A stretch of 64,000 nt of DNA, taken from Deltaproteobacteria bacterium. GTDB taxonomy: Bacteria > SAR324 > JACQKK01. Positions 8,801 through 16,794 of this stretch are shown here, in pieces (the stretch's first letter is position 1; the number at the start of each line of letters is the position of its first letter). Under the pieces are notes generated by a model that was given only the letters and a program-made list of their open reading frames with translations, was not told where the DNA came from and searched no databases. The stretch spans positions 620,001-684,000 of the forward strand of contig JAOUEW010000001.1 of assembly GCA_029858505.1 (NCBI GenBank). The letters run 5' to 3'. The position numbers were made by a program, and so were the translations under genes.

Positions 8801-10006
8801 ATGAATCTGGAAGACGCCCTGACCCAACGATTGCTGGCCCTGAAGGCCCAGGCGGGCAGCCACCCCACCAGCCTGACCCGGCTGAGGGACGGCTTGCCGG
8901 GGCTTCGGGTGGCGGTGGATGCCTGTTTTCTGGCCAACCCCTACGCGGCAGAACTGGCGGTAGACACCCTGCGCGAGGCGGTGCAAAGCCGCGAGGCCTT
9001 CCGCCGGGCGGTGGAATGGTACCCGGCCCAAGAAACCGACTTGGCCCGGCTGGCCGCCCCGCTGCTGGGGGTGGCCCCGGAGCAATTGTTTTTGGCCAAC
9101 GGCGCCACCGAGGTCATTCGGGCGGTGCTGGCCAACCTGCCCCCCGGTCCGGTGGTGGTGACCTTGCCCACGTTTTCTCCCTTTTACGAGTTTCTTCCCC
9201 CCCAGGCTCCCCCGTTGTTTTACACCCTGCCCAAGGCCCAGGGGTTCCGCCTAGAGTTGGAACCCTACTTGGCTTTTTTACAGCAAGAGCGCCCCCGGGC
9301 GGTGATATGGGTGAACCCCAACAACCCCGACGGGGGCTGGCTGGCCCCCCAGGAATTGGCCTGGCTGCTGGCGCGCCTGCCGGACAGCGTGGAGCGGGTG
9401 GTGCTGGATGAAAGCTTTGACCACTTTGCCCAGCCCCCTGGGGCTTCAGAAATTCCAGAGGAGTCTCTGGCGGGGTCCGCTTGGCTGCCGGGGAAAGACC
9501 CCCGGGTGGTGGTGGTGAAGAGCCTGTCGAAAGACTTTGGGGTGGCGGGCCTGCGGTTGGGGTATGGGGTGATGTCCGCGGCCCTGGCCGGCCAAACGCG
9601 GCGCCATCACCTGTGGAACATCAACGGGCTGGCCGAGGTTTTTCTGCGGGCCTGGGTGGGGGAAGATTTTCAGCGGCGTTACCGCAAGGCCCTGCACCGT
9701 TACCGGGGAGACTTGGGGGTGTTCTTTCAGGGGCTGGGTGCGCTGGAGAACACCGGGCAAGTCCGGGTGTTTCCCAGCCGGGGAAACTTTGCCCTGGTGG
9801 AACTGCTGGGGCACACGGCCGATCAAGTGTTTACCCGGCTGCTGGCCCGCCATGGGGTGTATGTCCGGCATTGTGGCGACAAACGCGGCCTGAACGGGGA
9901 ATTTTTGCGGATTTCGGCCCGCACCGCCCCGGAAAACACCCAGGTGACCCAGGCATTGGAAGACGTGCTGACGGGGAGACAAACTGAACAGGTAAAACAG
10001 GATTAA
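8801..10006 (+). CDS. Class I/II PLP aminotransferase, histidinol-phosphate/threonine-phosphate type
   Basis: 401 residues. Fold-type-I landmarks are FLANGATEVIRA (cofactor phosphate site), VNPNNPDGG, VLDESFDHFA and the PLP lysine K244 in SLSKDFGVAGLRLGYG, with an R-type carboxylate contact near EFLRISARTAPEN. The pattern is closest to histidinol-phosphate aminotransferase (HisC) and CobD-like decarboxylases. No his or cob gene is adjacent, so the substrate is open. The ATG at 8801 is preferred to an in-frame TTG at 8783; neither has a strong ribosome site. Its stop overlaps the stop of the convergent gene (shared TTAA at 10003-10006). Confidence 0.8.
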   Translation: MNLEDALTQRLLALKAQAGSHPTSLTRLRDGLPGLRVAVDACFLANPYAAELAVDTLREAVQSREAFRRAVEWYPAQETDLARLAAPLLGVAPEQLFLANGATEVIRAVLANLPPGPVVVTLPTFSPFYEFLPPQAPPLFYTLPKAQGFRLELEPYLAFLQQERPRAVIWVNPNNPDGGWLAPQELAWLLARLPDSVERVVLDESFDHFAQPPGASEIPEESLAGSAWLPGKDPRVVVVKSLSKDFGVAGLRLGYGVMSAALAGQTRRHHLWNINGLAEVFLRAWVGEDFQRRYRKALHRYRGDLGVFFQGLGALENTGQVRVFPSRGNFALVELLGHTADQVFTRLLARHGVYVRHCGDKRGLNGEFLRISARTAPENTQVTQALEDVLTGRQTEQVKQD

Positions 10007-10809
10007 GGCTGGGTCAACCGGGCCACGAATTCGGAGCGGTGGCGGGCGGTTAACACCGGGGGACGGGCCCGCAGCCAGCCTTCCCGGGTGCGCAGGCGGT
10101 CCAGCGAATACTCCAACCCCCGGCGGTCGTCTCCCTGGAGGGGCGGGGGGAACCCCCACAACACGGCAGACGCCGCCCCCAGCCGGGTGATCTCTGCCAG
10201 CACCCCCGGCCCAAAGGGGTCCTCCAGGGCGGGCAGCCCCGCTACTCCAAATGGTCGTCCCGCTTTTCTGGCTTGGCCCGCCATGGTTTCCAGCCGGGGG
10301 TCGGTCAGGGCGGCCCAGGGGCGGTTCAGCCCCCAGGCCCCGGCCAGGGCGGACAGGTCGAACCACACTTCCTCCACCGGGCTGTTGTCCAGTTGGTCTT
10401 CCAACCCTTGAATGTCCTCCTTCACCCGCCAAATCAGCCGGGCTGAATTTCGTTGAGTCAGGGTGTTTTCTAGCGGCAAGTTGGGCAGCCCCACGGGGGT
10501 TACCACCCCATGGGCAAACCGGGCCGCCTCGGCATAGTGGTCCGGGTGTTCCACTTCCGCCAGCAGTTCCCCTGCCACTTGAATGGCCCCCAGGTCAGAG
10601 GAACCCTCCAGCCCCACGGCCAGCAGGGCCTCCCGGGTCAGGGCCCGCATGGCGTCTTCCGCCTGGGCCGCACCCTCTTCCACCGCCCGGCGCAACTCCT
10701 CCAGGCGGCCGGGGGCCTCGGCGGCGTTTACCAGCACCCGCTGGGCCCCCGACATCAGGGCCAGCCGGGCTTCCTCGGGGCGGCAGGTGGGGTAAGCCAG
10801 CAGCAACAT
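10003..10809 (-). CDS. Hypothetical protein, possible TIM-barrel-like fold
   Basis: 268 residues, not recognised. It is Leu/Ala/Glu-rich with alternating hydrophobic strands and helices (RVLVNAAEAP, LLAVGLEGSSD, VEEVWFDLSALAG, FGVAGLPALEDPFGPGVL, AASAVLWGFP), suggesting a soluble alpha/beta barrel. There is no signal peptide or membrane segment. The start MLLLAYPTCRPEEARLAL looks natural for a beta-alpha unit. It converges on the aminotransferase gene and shares its last four bases, and a small lipoprotein gene lies just upstream on the same strand. Codon use matches the neighbours, so it is a resident gene. Confidence 0.6.
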   Translation of the reverse strand: MLLLAYPTCRPEEARLALMSGAQRVLVNAAEAPGRLEELRRAVEEGAAQAEDAMRALTREALLAVGLEGSSDLGAIQVAGELLAEVEHPDHYAEAARFAHGVVTPVGLPNLPLENTLTQRNSARLIWRVKEDIQGLEDQLDNSPVEEVWFDLSALAGAWGLNRPWAALTDPRLETMAGQARKAGRPFGVAGLPALEDPFGPGVLAEITRLGAASAVLWGFPPPLQGDDRRGLEYSLDRLRTREGWLRARPPVLTARHRSEFVARLTQP

Positions 10810-10850
10810 GGGGCACCGGGAAAAGAGATTGAACCAACGAACCGAGATTC

Positions 10851-11039
10851 TTATCCTGAAAGAAAGCTCACCACCAGGGTGTGGGAGCCCGCCAGCAGGA
10901 AGGTCACCTCAAAATGAGCGCTACCCGTGGTGACATAGGGGGTTCCCGGTGTCAAAGTGATGGTACGAAAGGAAAGTGAATCTGAACCGCAACCTGCCAA
11001 AACCGCCCAGGCCGCTACCCACAGACCCAGTTGTTTCAT
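10851..11039 (-). CDS. Small lipoprotein, unknown function
   Basis: 62 residues starting MKQLGLWVAAWAVLAGCGSD. This is a type II signal peptide with the lipobox LAGC, so Cys17 would be lipidated. The mature part is short (SLSFRTITLTPGTPYVTTG...) and beta-rich. The ATG at 11039 is preferred over one ten codons upstream because it gives a compact lipoprotein signal. It lies 41 bases before the 268-residue hypothetical on the same strand. The function is unknown. Confidence 0.6.
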   Translation of the reverse strand: MKQLGLWVAAWAVLAGCGSDSLSFRTITLTPGTPYVTTGSAHFEVTFLLAGSHTLVVSFLSG

Positions 11040-11369
11040 CCGGCAAAACAGCGGAGATTTAGAAATCATGGCGTGAAAATGTGTCTTGGTGTGAAGGAGA
11101 AAGAGGTGGAAGGCCCGTCCCCAACACGACCCCCCAACCTCATGTTAGCAGAATCACCATGGGGCGAACAGAGACCCCCATACCCCAACTGCCCCTTGGC
11201 AGGGAACCTGAGACTGGGGAAACGGATACTTTGCAAAATATTGACAGAACAACGGCTTGGGAAAATTAAGGTAGAAGAAAGGTAGAAGAAAAGAAGAAAA
11301 CTTGAACCAGGAGAACGTCAGAAAGAAGAGAGAGGATTCAGGAGAACACGGGGGAAACAAAAACCCGAA
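11040..11369. other. Intergenic region without an identifiable gene
   Basis: About 330 bases between the small lipoprotein and tRNA-Leu. The purine-rich tail (aaggtagaagaaaggtagaagaaaagaagaaaac, 11269-11303) contains a short direct repeat of GGTAGAAGAAA. The open frames here have no start signal or family features. I see no RNA gene I can support. Confidence 0.4.
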
Positions 11370-11454
11370 TGCCCAAGAGAAGACTCGAACTTCCACGGGG
11401 GATTAGCCCACTAGAACCTGAATCTAGCGCGTCTGCCAGTTCCGCCACTTGGGC
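11370..11454 (-). tRNA. tRNA-Leu (anticodon CAG)
   Basis: A class II tRNA of 85 bases. Acceptor stem GCCCAAG/CTTGGGC, D arm TGGCGGAACTGGCAGACGC, anticodon stem-loop CTAGA-TTCAGGT-TCTAG with CAG, a long variable arm (TGGGCTAATCCCCCG), T arm GAAGTTCGAGTCTTC and discriminator A. CCA is not encoded. It decodes CUG leucine codons, the commonest Leu codon in this GC-rich genome. Confidence 0.95.
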
Positions 11455-11797
11455 AACGGATTTCACAAGGTTAATGCCGGAACCGGGGGGTGTCAAGAGT
11501 GTGTTTTCCCTCTTGAGGGTTTCGGCAGATTGGTTTATGGTGAGATAGATCGGCCCTCCAACGGAATGCCGATTCTTGGGCGGTGCAGCCCAATTTGTCC
11601 TTCCCGGCGTTTCAATCGAATCAGCTCTTTTTTCTCCAGTCCATCCGGTCGCTGCACAAAGACGCATAGCGCAAGCACCCCAGGGAAACCAAGGGAATGC
11701 CGGAAGACCCAAGGAAGAACGGAGAGGCGAGAGATTCAACTTATTTCAATTTTCTTTCATCTATTTTCAGAACATTTTTTAAAGGAGCCTTCCCGCC
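11455..11797. other. Intergenic: tRNA-Leu promoter on one side, ribosome site of the small ORF pair on the other
   Basis: 343 bases. Besides the tRNA promoter it holds a 7-bp inverted repeat TCAAGAG/CTCTTGA (11493-11499 and 11510-11516). Next to the gene at 11798 there is an AT-rich stretch with AAAGGAGCC just upstream of its ATG. No coding frame here is convincing. Confidence 0.4.
11468..11496 (-). promoter_or_regulatory. Sigma-70-type promoter of tRNA-Leu
   Basis: On the minus strand TTGACA (11491-11496) is followed after exactly 17 bases by TAACCT (11468-11473). The predicted start falls about 7 bases before the tRNA at 11454. A -35 that matches consensus fully suits a stable-RNA promoter. 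Confidence 0.65.
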
Positions 11798-12043
11798 ATG
11801 ATGGGTCACGACCCCAACAAATGGACCAAATACGCCGAACTGAGCGACCCCGCCCGCAAGCGGATGGAAACCCTGTATCCCTATCTCAAACCGGATTCCG
11901 GATTGTTTTTAGAAAAGAAAGCCGGTGTGTTTATCAAATACCTCAACACCGGAAAAGTGGAAAAACTGCTGGAGACCCAGCGCCCCAACCAAAAGACCGC
12001 TTCGTCGGGCCCCCGCACTGTCAAGGCCGCCAGCGCGGGCTGA
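11798..12043 (+). CDS. Small hypothetical protein
   Basis: 81 residues, not recognised. It is charged and probably helical (KWTKYAELSDPARKRMETLYPYLK), then LDTG-free basic stretches and a disordered Ser/Ala tail. AAAGGAG lies upstream of the ATG with good spacing, and a second ATG follows directly. A small membrane protein follows 30 bases downstream on the same strand, so the two are probably co-transcribed. No signal peptide. Function unknown. Confidence 0.6.
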   Translation: MMGHDPNKWTKYAELSDPARKRMETLYPYLKPDSGLFLEKKAGVFIKYLNTGKVEKLLETQRPNQKTASSGPRTVKAASAG

Positions 12044-12073
12044 TCTCACCGCCACCTGTCATCAGGGAAACCC

Positions 12074-12331
12074 ATGTCCAGCATTGCCGAAACCTGGTTT
12101 CTTTGGCTGGCCCTGTCGGGGGCCATCATCGGCTTGTTGTATTTTCTGCGGGAAAACCAAAAGTCTACCGGAGACGTGGAAATGTTCACCAAGGAAGAAT
12201 TCTCGGTGAAAACCCTGTTGTTCGGGCTGAAAAAGGGGGAGGGCGATATTTTTATCGGCTACGTCTTGTCGATCTTTTTCTTTTCGCTGTTTCTGATGGG
12301 ATTTGTCCGCTGGTTCCGGCAATTGCTTTAA
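12074..12331 (+). CDS. Small membrane protein with two predicted helices
   Basis: 85 residues. The first membrane segment is WFLWLALSGAIIGLLYFL (residues ~8-25) and the second IFIGYVLSIFFFSLFLMGFV (residues ~59-78). A charged loop between them contains ENQKSTGDVEMFTKEEF. It is downstream of the 81-residue ORF. Its stop overlaps the stop of the convergent CHAT/STAND gene (TTAA at 12328-12331). No family is recognised. The convergent arrangement gives no proof of a functional link with the large gene. Confidence 0.6.
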   Translation: MSSIAETWFLWLALSGAIIGLLYFLRENQKSTGDVEMFTKEEFSVKTLLFGLKKGEGDIFIGYVLSIFFFSLFLMGFVRWFRQLL

Positions 12332-15300
12332 GACGCCTTTCCCGCCCGGCTGCCCGTGGCGGGCTCTTCTCCGGTCCAGGCCAGCCGTTCTTGGTAGCAC
12401 CGGGTGGCTTGGGCTTCCATCCCTTGTCGAAAATACCATTTCCCCAGTTGATCCAGCAGGTCGGTCAAGGCGGCCCCGTCTCCCCGTTGGCGGTAAAACT
12501 CGGCCAGTTGCTCTGCCGCCGGGGCCGCCAGGGGGTGAGCGCCTGCCCAGGCGGCGTTCACCAAGGTTTGCCACAGGGCTTCTTGCCAACGGGGGGCCCA
12601 GTCCGGCCCCAGTCCATCCATGGCGGCTTCCAAATGCGTCCGGGCCCGGTCCAGGGCGGGGGGGTTGGCCGTTAACACGGCTTCCGCCGCCGCCAGCCGG
12701 GCCAGGGCCGCCCCATGACCATGCCGTTGGCTGCCTTCGGCCGTGCGGGCGAAATGTTGCTCGGCCTCTGCCCAGCGCCCTTCGGCCATGGCCAGCCGCC
12801 CCAGGGCCAGTTCGGGCAGCCCTCCAGGCGCCAGGGGGGCCCCCTCGGCCGAAGCCCATTGGGCGGCCAGTTCTATCAATCTGCGAGCGGAGGTCCCCCC
12901 CACCCTAGGGATCCAATACAAGGCTTCCCCCACCGCTCGAGAAACGCTCTCCCACGGATCTCGCCGGGGTTCTTCCAGTTGCTTCACCAGACGGATGACC
13001 ACGGTGCTTTCTCCCGGCGGCCTGGGCAGCCAGGGGGCCATGGCCGGTTGGCGGCTGAGGGGTTCCAGGGCCACCTTCCAGGCATCGAGCCAGGGGGTGC
13101 CCTGCCCCAGGGCGGTGAGGGCCCCCAGGTTGGGCCCTTCTTGCCACAACCGCTGGGCCAGCCGGGTCATGGACTCTCTGCCTTCTTTGCCCCGGGGGGC
13201 GGGGCCTGTGCGTCCGTGGGCCTGGGGGCAGGGCCAGGCATCGGCTTGCCACAGGGCTTGTTCTGCTGCTGGCAGGCCAGCCTGGGCCAGCCAATCCAGG
13301 GTTGCCTGGGCCAGCCGGGCCGCCCACACCGCCCGCGTAGGCCCCTGGGCCAGGGGTTCCGCCGCCGGGCGCAGGCGGGGGGCCAGTCGGCAGAACCGGC
13401 CGTTGTCCAGCAGATCCACCACCCCCAGGCGGTGAAGTTCCCGCAGCCAGGGCAGCCCCTGGTCTTTGGAAATCCCCGCGCCCGCCAACACCCCATCCAC
13501 CGCCATGGGGCCGGGTACCAGGGTCAACACCCCCAGCAGTTGACGGTGACCGGACGACAGATGCGGCAGCAACTGGCTGAACAACCCCGGCGCTGTGCCC
13601 TGGCCGCCTATGGCGGTGCCCTGGCCAGTATCTTCCCCTGGTTCCTGGGGGAGTTCGGCTGGCCACCCGCTTAGCAGCCGGGCGGTGAGCAGGTCGCTGC
13701 CCGCCGCCACCGCCCATGCGGGCGAGTTCGGCAGCCGTTCCTTCAGCCGACCGCCAAACCGGCGAATCAGCGCTTCGGCGGGCCAGGGGTCTAACCCCAC
13801 CCGTGCGGCCACAAGTTCTGGAAACCCTTCCCCCCCCATGGTCAGCAAACAGTTCCCCCCCTGGGCCACCTCGGCCAACACGCTGCGCCCCCCCGGCAGG
13901 GTCTCCCAGCCGTCCAGCACCAGCAGGGGGGCTCCGGGTTTTCCGCGGGAGGCCAGCACCTGCTCCCGGGCCGTTTCACCTGGGGGAGGCTGGGCCGGAA
14001 ACAGGGCCCGGCCCAGGGTTTTCCATAACCCATCGGCGGGGGGTTCCTCTCCCCCTGGCACCTGAGTCTGGTCGAGGTATATCACCCGTCCGTCTTGGGC
14101 GGCCCGGCGGGCGGCTTCCACCAGCAGGGTGGTTTTCCCCGCTCCCGGGGCTCCGCTTACCGCCACGGCCTGGCCTTTTTCCAAAGCCCCCAGGGCTTGG
14201 GCCAGGGCCCCAGCCCGCCCCAGCACCCGGCGGCGGGGGGCCAACACCGGCGGCACCGACGACGAGGCCAGCCACGCACTGGGCGCGGGGCCCGCCACCC
14301 GGGGCCGGGGGGGGGTCTCGGGCTGGGGGGGCAGGGTCATTCGCCACCAGCACCAGTTCCAGCCCTCCGGGTCGGCCTGGGCCATGCGGCGCAGGGCCGC
14401 CAAGTGGGCTTTCCAAGGGGCCTGCCCCCGAGACAAATGCCGGGCCAGCACCTCCAGGTATTCTCCCTGGGGCTCTCGGGGAACACGGCCCCCCAACCGG
14501 GCCACCCCCTGCACCCCGGCCTCCAGCAGAAGCCGGTCGTGGGCCGTGCCCTGGGCCGGGCTGCACAACCCCAACGAATCACTCAGCCAAACCATGCGGG
14601 TTCCCCGCCGCACGGCTCCCTCAAACCGTTCCGCCAGCCAAGCCCGCCCGGTGCGCTCCGGGCCGCCCTGGGGGCCCTCCAGCCACCAGCCGTCGGTGGA
14701 GGCCCAACCGCTGTAATGCACCAGGGCTGGGCCTTGCTCCAACAGGGCTTCCAGGTTGGCCCGCTGGGCGTGGGGCAGGGCGCGGGCCAGCCAGTGGGGG
14801 GTCTCCAGGGGGAACAACCCATGCTCCATGGGCGTGAAGACCCGCTCTCCCAGTTGTTCGGCCTGGGCGGCCAGGGTGGCGTCCATGGCCTGGGTCCCGG
14901 TAAACAAAGGGTCGGCCTGGGCCAGCAGCACCCCCATGGGGGGGGAAAACAAGGGGGGGGCTTGGCGGGGACGAGACTCCACCCGCCGAAAAATGCCTTC
15001 CTCCAACCCTACCCAGTGCTGGCCGTCGTTCATCAACTCCCAGGGCCAAGCGGCCATGTCGTCGGGCAGGTCCAGCAGCCAGGGCCGCCCTGGCTCCAGC
15101 CGGGCCGCCGCCCCCCCGGGCAGCAGGGCCCCATACAGCTTGCGCCCCAGCCGGGCCAAGAACGCGGCCACCTGGCGGCGCTCCTCCACCGGCCGCCAGT
15201 GGTGGGTGGGGTCTAAACGCACCTGGTCCAGGGCCTGCAGGCCCAGCACCAAGTCAGCTTGTGGGGGGAAAAACCGAAAACTCAACGACCGGGATGGAAT

Positions 15301-15411
15301 CTCCACTTTTCCACCGGTCACTCGGATCAGGTTCCACATGGAATTCGGGCGTTGAGTGAACAGGGCCCCGCCGCTTCCCTGCGGCATGGGGCTCTTCCAT
15401 CTGTAAGGCAT
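12328..15411 (-). CDS. CHAT-like domain / P-loop (STAND-type) ATPase / helical-repeat protein
   Basis: 1,027 residues. The N-terminal ~360 resemble a CHAT (caspase-like) domain: LLDLPDDMAAWPWELMND (112-129) matches its hallmark strand and PWEL motif. LVHYSGWAS (230-238) and MVWLSDSLG (273-281) sit where active CHAT proteases have GHG and a Cys. Both catalytic positions are replaced (His to Trp236, Cys to Ser279), so a pseudo-protease is likely. A P-loop ATPase follows, with Walker A GAPGAGKTT (420-428) and Walker B PLLVLDGWE (495-503). The C-terminal third is Ala/Leu-rich helical repeats of TPR type (e.g. LGRLAMAEGRWAEAEQHF). This sensor-switch-effector order is that of STAND proteins. There is no signal peptide. 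Its partners are unknown. Confidence 0.7.
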   Translation of the reverse strand: MPYRWKSPMPQGSGGALFTQRPNSMWNLIRVTGGKVEIPSRSLSFRFFPPQADLVLGLQALDQVRLDPTHHWRPVEERRQVAAFLARLGRKLYGALLPGGAAARLEPGRPWLLDLPDDMAAWPWELMNDGQHWVGLEEGIFRRVESRPRQAPPLFSPPMGVLLAQADPLFTGTQAMDATLAAQAEQLGERVFTPMEHGLFPLETPHWLARALPHAQRANLEALLEQGPALVHYSGWASTDGWWLEGPQGGPERTGRAWLAERFEGAVRRGTRMVWLSDSLGLCSPAQGTAHDRLLLEAGVQGVARLGGRVPREPQGEYLEVLARHLSRGQAPWKAHLAALRRMAQADPEGWNWCWWRMTLPPQPETPPRPRVAGPAPSAWLASSSVPPVLAPRRRVLGRAGALAQALGALEKGQAVAVSGAPGAGKTTLLVEAARRAAQDGRVIYLDQTQVPGGEEPPADGLWKTLGRALFPAQPPPGETAREQVLASRGKPGAPLLVLDGWETLPGGRSVLAEVAQGGNCLLTMGGEGFPELVAARVGLDPWPAEALIRRFGGRLKERLPNSPAWAVAAGSDLLTARLLSGWPAELPQEPGEDTGQGTAIGGQGTAPGLFSQLLPHLSSGHRQLLGVLTLVPGPMAVDGVLAGAGISKDQGLPWLRELHRLGVVDLLDNGRFCRLAPRLRPAAEPLAQGPTRAVWAARLAQATLDWLAQAGLPAAEQALWQADAWPCPQAHGRTGPAPRGKEGRESMTRLAQRLWQEGPNLGALTALGQGTPWLDAWKVALEPLSRQPAMAPWLPRPPGESTVVIRLVKQLEEPRRDPWESVSRAVGEALYWIPRVGGTSARRLIELAAQWASAEGAPLAPGGLPELALGRLAMAEGRWAEAEQHFARTAEGSQRHGHGAALARLAAAEAVLTANPPALDRARTHLEAAMDGLGPDWAPRWQEALWQTLVNAAWAGAHPLAAPAAEQLAEFYRQRGDGAALTDLLDQLGKWYFRQGMEAQATRCYQERLAWTGEEPATGSRAGKAS

Positions 15412-15498
15412 TGGGGGCGGGGTTGCAATGCTGGGGTGGATTTTTCCAAGTCGGGGCTGCCGCAGCCCATGAGGCGAGGATAAAGGCGTTCCCTTGTC

Positions 15499-16278
15499 CT
15501 AATGGGGAGTTTTAATCAACTTTTTAATTTCAGGGAAATCCATTGCGTCACGGTAGGGAATCATTGCGCTCCCATCGCTTTTTATACGAAATATTAAAAA
15601 ATGATCCGGAATTTTATGTTGGTTGGACATCGAAACTCCAAACATGTATCCACCCCCAAATATGCACACGCAATTTCTACTTTCGAGTCTATATCGGAAA
15701 GCCGTGGAATAAAAAAAAGGGTGTTCGTTGTTGTAAATAACCTTATAAATGACGATTGGGTATGTGGTATCTGCTCCGGGGGCTTTTTTTAATAGTATCT
15801 CTTTGATCGTTTTTTCATGGGGCCCAAGATTAACTCGTTTTGCAATGCTAATTGTTGACACACTAAGGCGCCACAAAATGGACAGTATAAATAATTTCAT
15901 TGTAGGGTAATCCAATGCAGAGGCTACCTCATATGTTAGACCAATATCCTCTTTTCTCTCTACCTTGTGGATACGTTGGCTTCCATCCGGGGTATATAAA
16001 ACTTTACTCGCAGGCCCCTCCCATTGTTGGAATATCGTTTCACACTCATGGCAAAGGAGGTTGTTGTCCACATCATTTCCCTTTTTGTTTTTTTGTTCTA
16101 AACCTTCTTTGCCTCCCTGTGAATTTCCTCTAAAGACAGAAGCTCTGTGTTTATCTTCGGGGTCGAAGCACTGTTTCAATAAAAAATGCGGTATGACATG
16201 TGAGTTCGGGAAATTGTTTTTTGTCTCGCCGCAAAACTTACAAACCTTCCTTTTATTATTTTGTTTTTCGGGTTTCAT
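15499..16278 (-). CDS. AT-rich protein with Cys4/His cluster, HNH-like N-terminus
   Basis: 259 residues. CKFCG (Cys13, Cys16), SHVIPHFLL (His27) and LLCHECE (Cys76, Cys79) form a zinc-binding pattern like that framing HNH/McrA-type nucleases. The catalytic H-N-H triplet itself is not clear to me. The remainder (ALDYPTMKLFILSILWRLSVS, IFGGGYMFGV) is unrecognised. Base composition is strikingly AT-rich against its neighbours, a sign of recent transfer. It sits between the CHAT/STAND gene and a solitary HigA-type regulator. A nuclease role in defence is possible but unproven. Confidence 0.55.
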   Translation of the reverse strand: MKPEKQNNKRKVCKFCGETKNNFPNSHVIPHFLLKQCFDPEDKHRASVFRGNSQGGKEGLEQKNKKGNDVDNNLLCHECETIFQQWEGPASKVLYTPDGSQRIHKVERKEDIGLTYEVASALDYPTMKLFILSILWRLSVSTISIAKRVNLGPHEKTIKEILLKKAPGADTTYPIVIYKVIYNNEHPFFYSTAFRYRLESRNCVCIFGGGYMFGVSMSNQHKIPDHFLIFRIKSDGSAMIPYRDAMDFPEIKKLIKTPH

Positions 16279-16381
16279 TCACCACCTCTATTCGCTATTG
16301 GCGGGTTTGTTTTAAGTGGGGCGTGGATGGCGCGGAGGACGTGGAAATCGTGGATTATCACTGAAAAGAAAGAGGAAGCCG

Positions 16382-16684
16382 ATGACCCTGTACGTGAAGC
16401 CGGTGAGTCCCGGTGAAATCCTGCTAGAGGAGTTCATCAAGCCCCTGGGGCTTTCTCAGGCGGCGGTGGCCAGGGGGCTGCGGGTTCCCCCCACCAGGGT
16501 GTCCGAGATTATCGCCGGGAAACGGGTGATTACCCCCGAGACCGCCCTGCGGTTGGAGGCCATGTTTGGCTGGCCCGCCGAGTATTGGCTCAGGAACCAA
16601 GTGGAATTCGACTTGGACCGGGAGCGTGGGAAGCGGGGAGAGAAAATCAAAGCGGAGGTGAAGCGGGTTTCCAAAACGGCTTAG
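16382..16684 (+). CDS. HigA-type XRE-family regulator without an adjacent toxin
   Basis: 100 residues starting MTLYVKPVSPGEILLEEF. The PGEILLEEF(I)KPLG opening, the helix-turn-helix QAAVARGLRVPPTRVSEIIAGK and ALRLEAMFG are typical of HigA/VapI antitoxins. The ATG at 16382 has GAGGAAG just upstream; the longer frame start at 16316 does not. HigB toxins normally precede HigA, but the 103 bases upstream hold none, and the next gene is convergent lpxD. It is therefore a solitary regulator or the remnant of a module. A related protein is encoded at 31706-32032. Confidence 0.75.
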   Translation: MTLYVKPVSPGEILLEEFIKPLGLSQAAVARGLRVPPTRVSEIIAGKRVITPETALRLEAMFGWPAEYWLRNQVEFDLDRERGKRGEKIKAEVKRVSKTA

Positions 16685-16794
16685 GGTTTTTCCTCAGGCT
16701 GTTTTCCACAAGCCTCTTTTTTCCCGGCTCTTCCTCCCCCATTTTTTCTCCCCGACGATCTCTTACCTGCTCTTCCTCCCCAGCTCTTTCTCTT

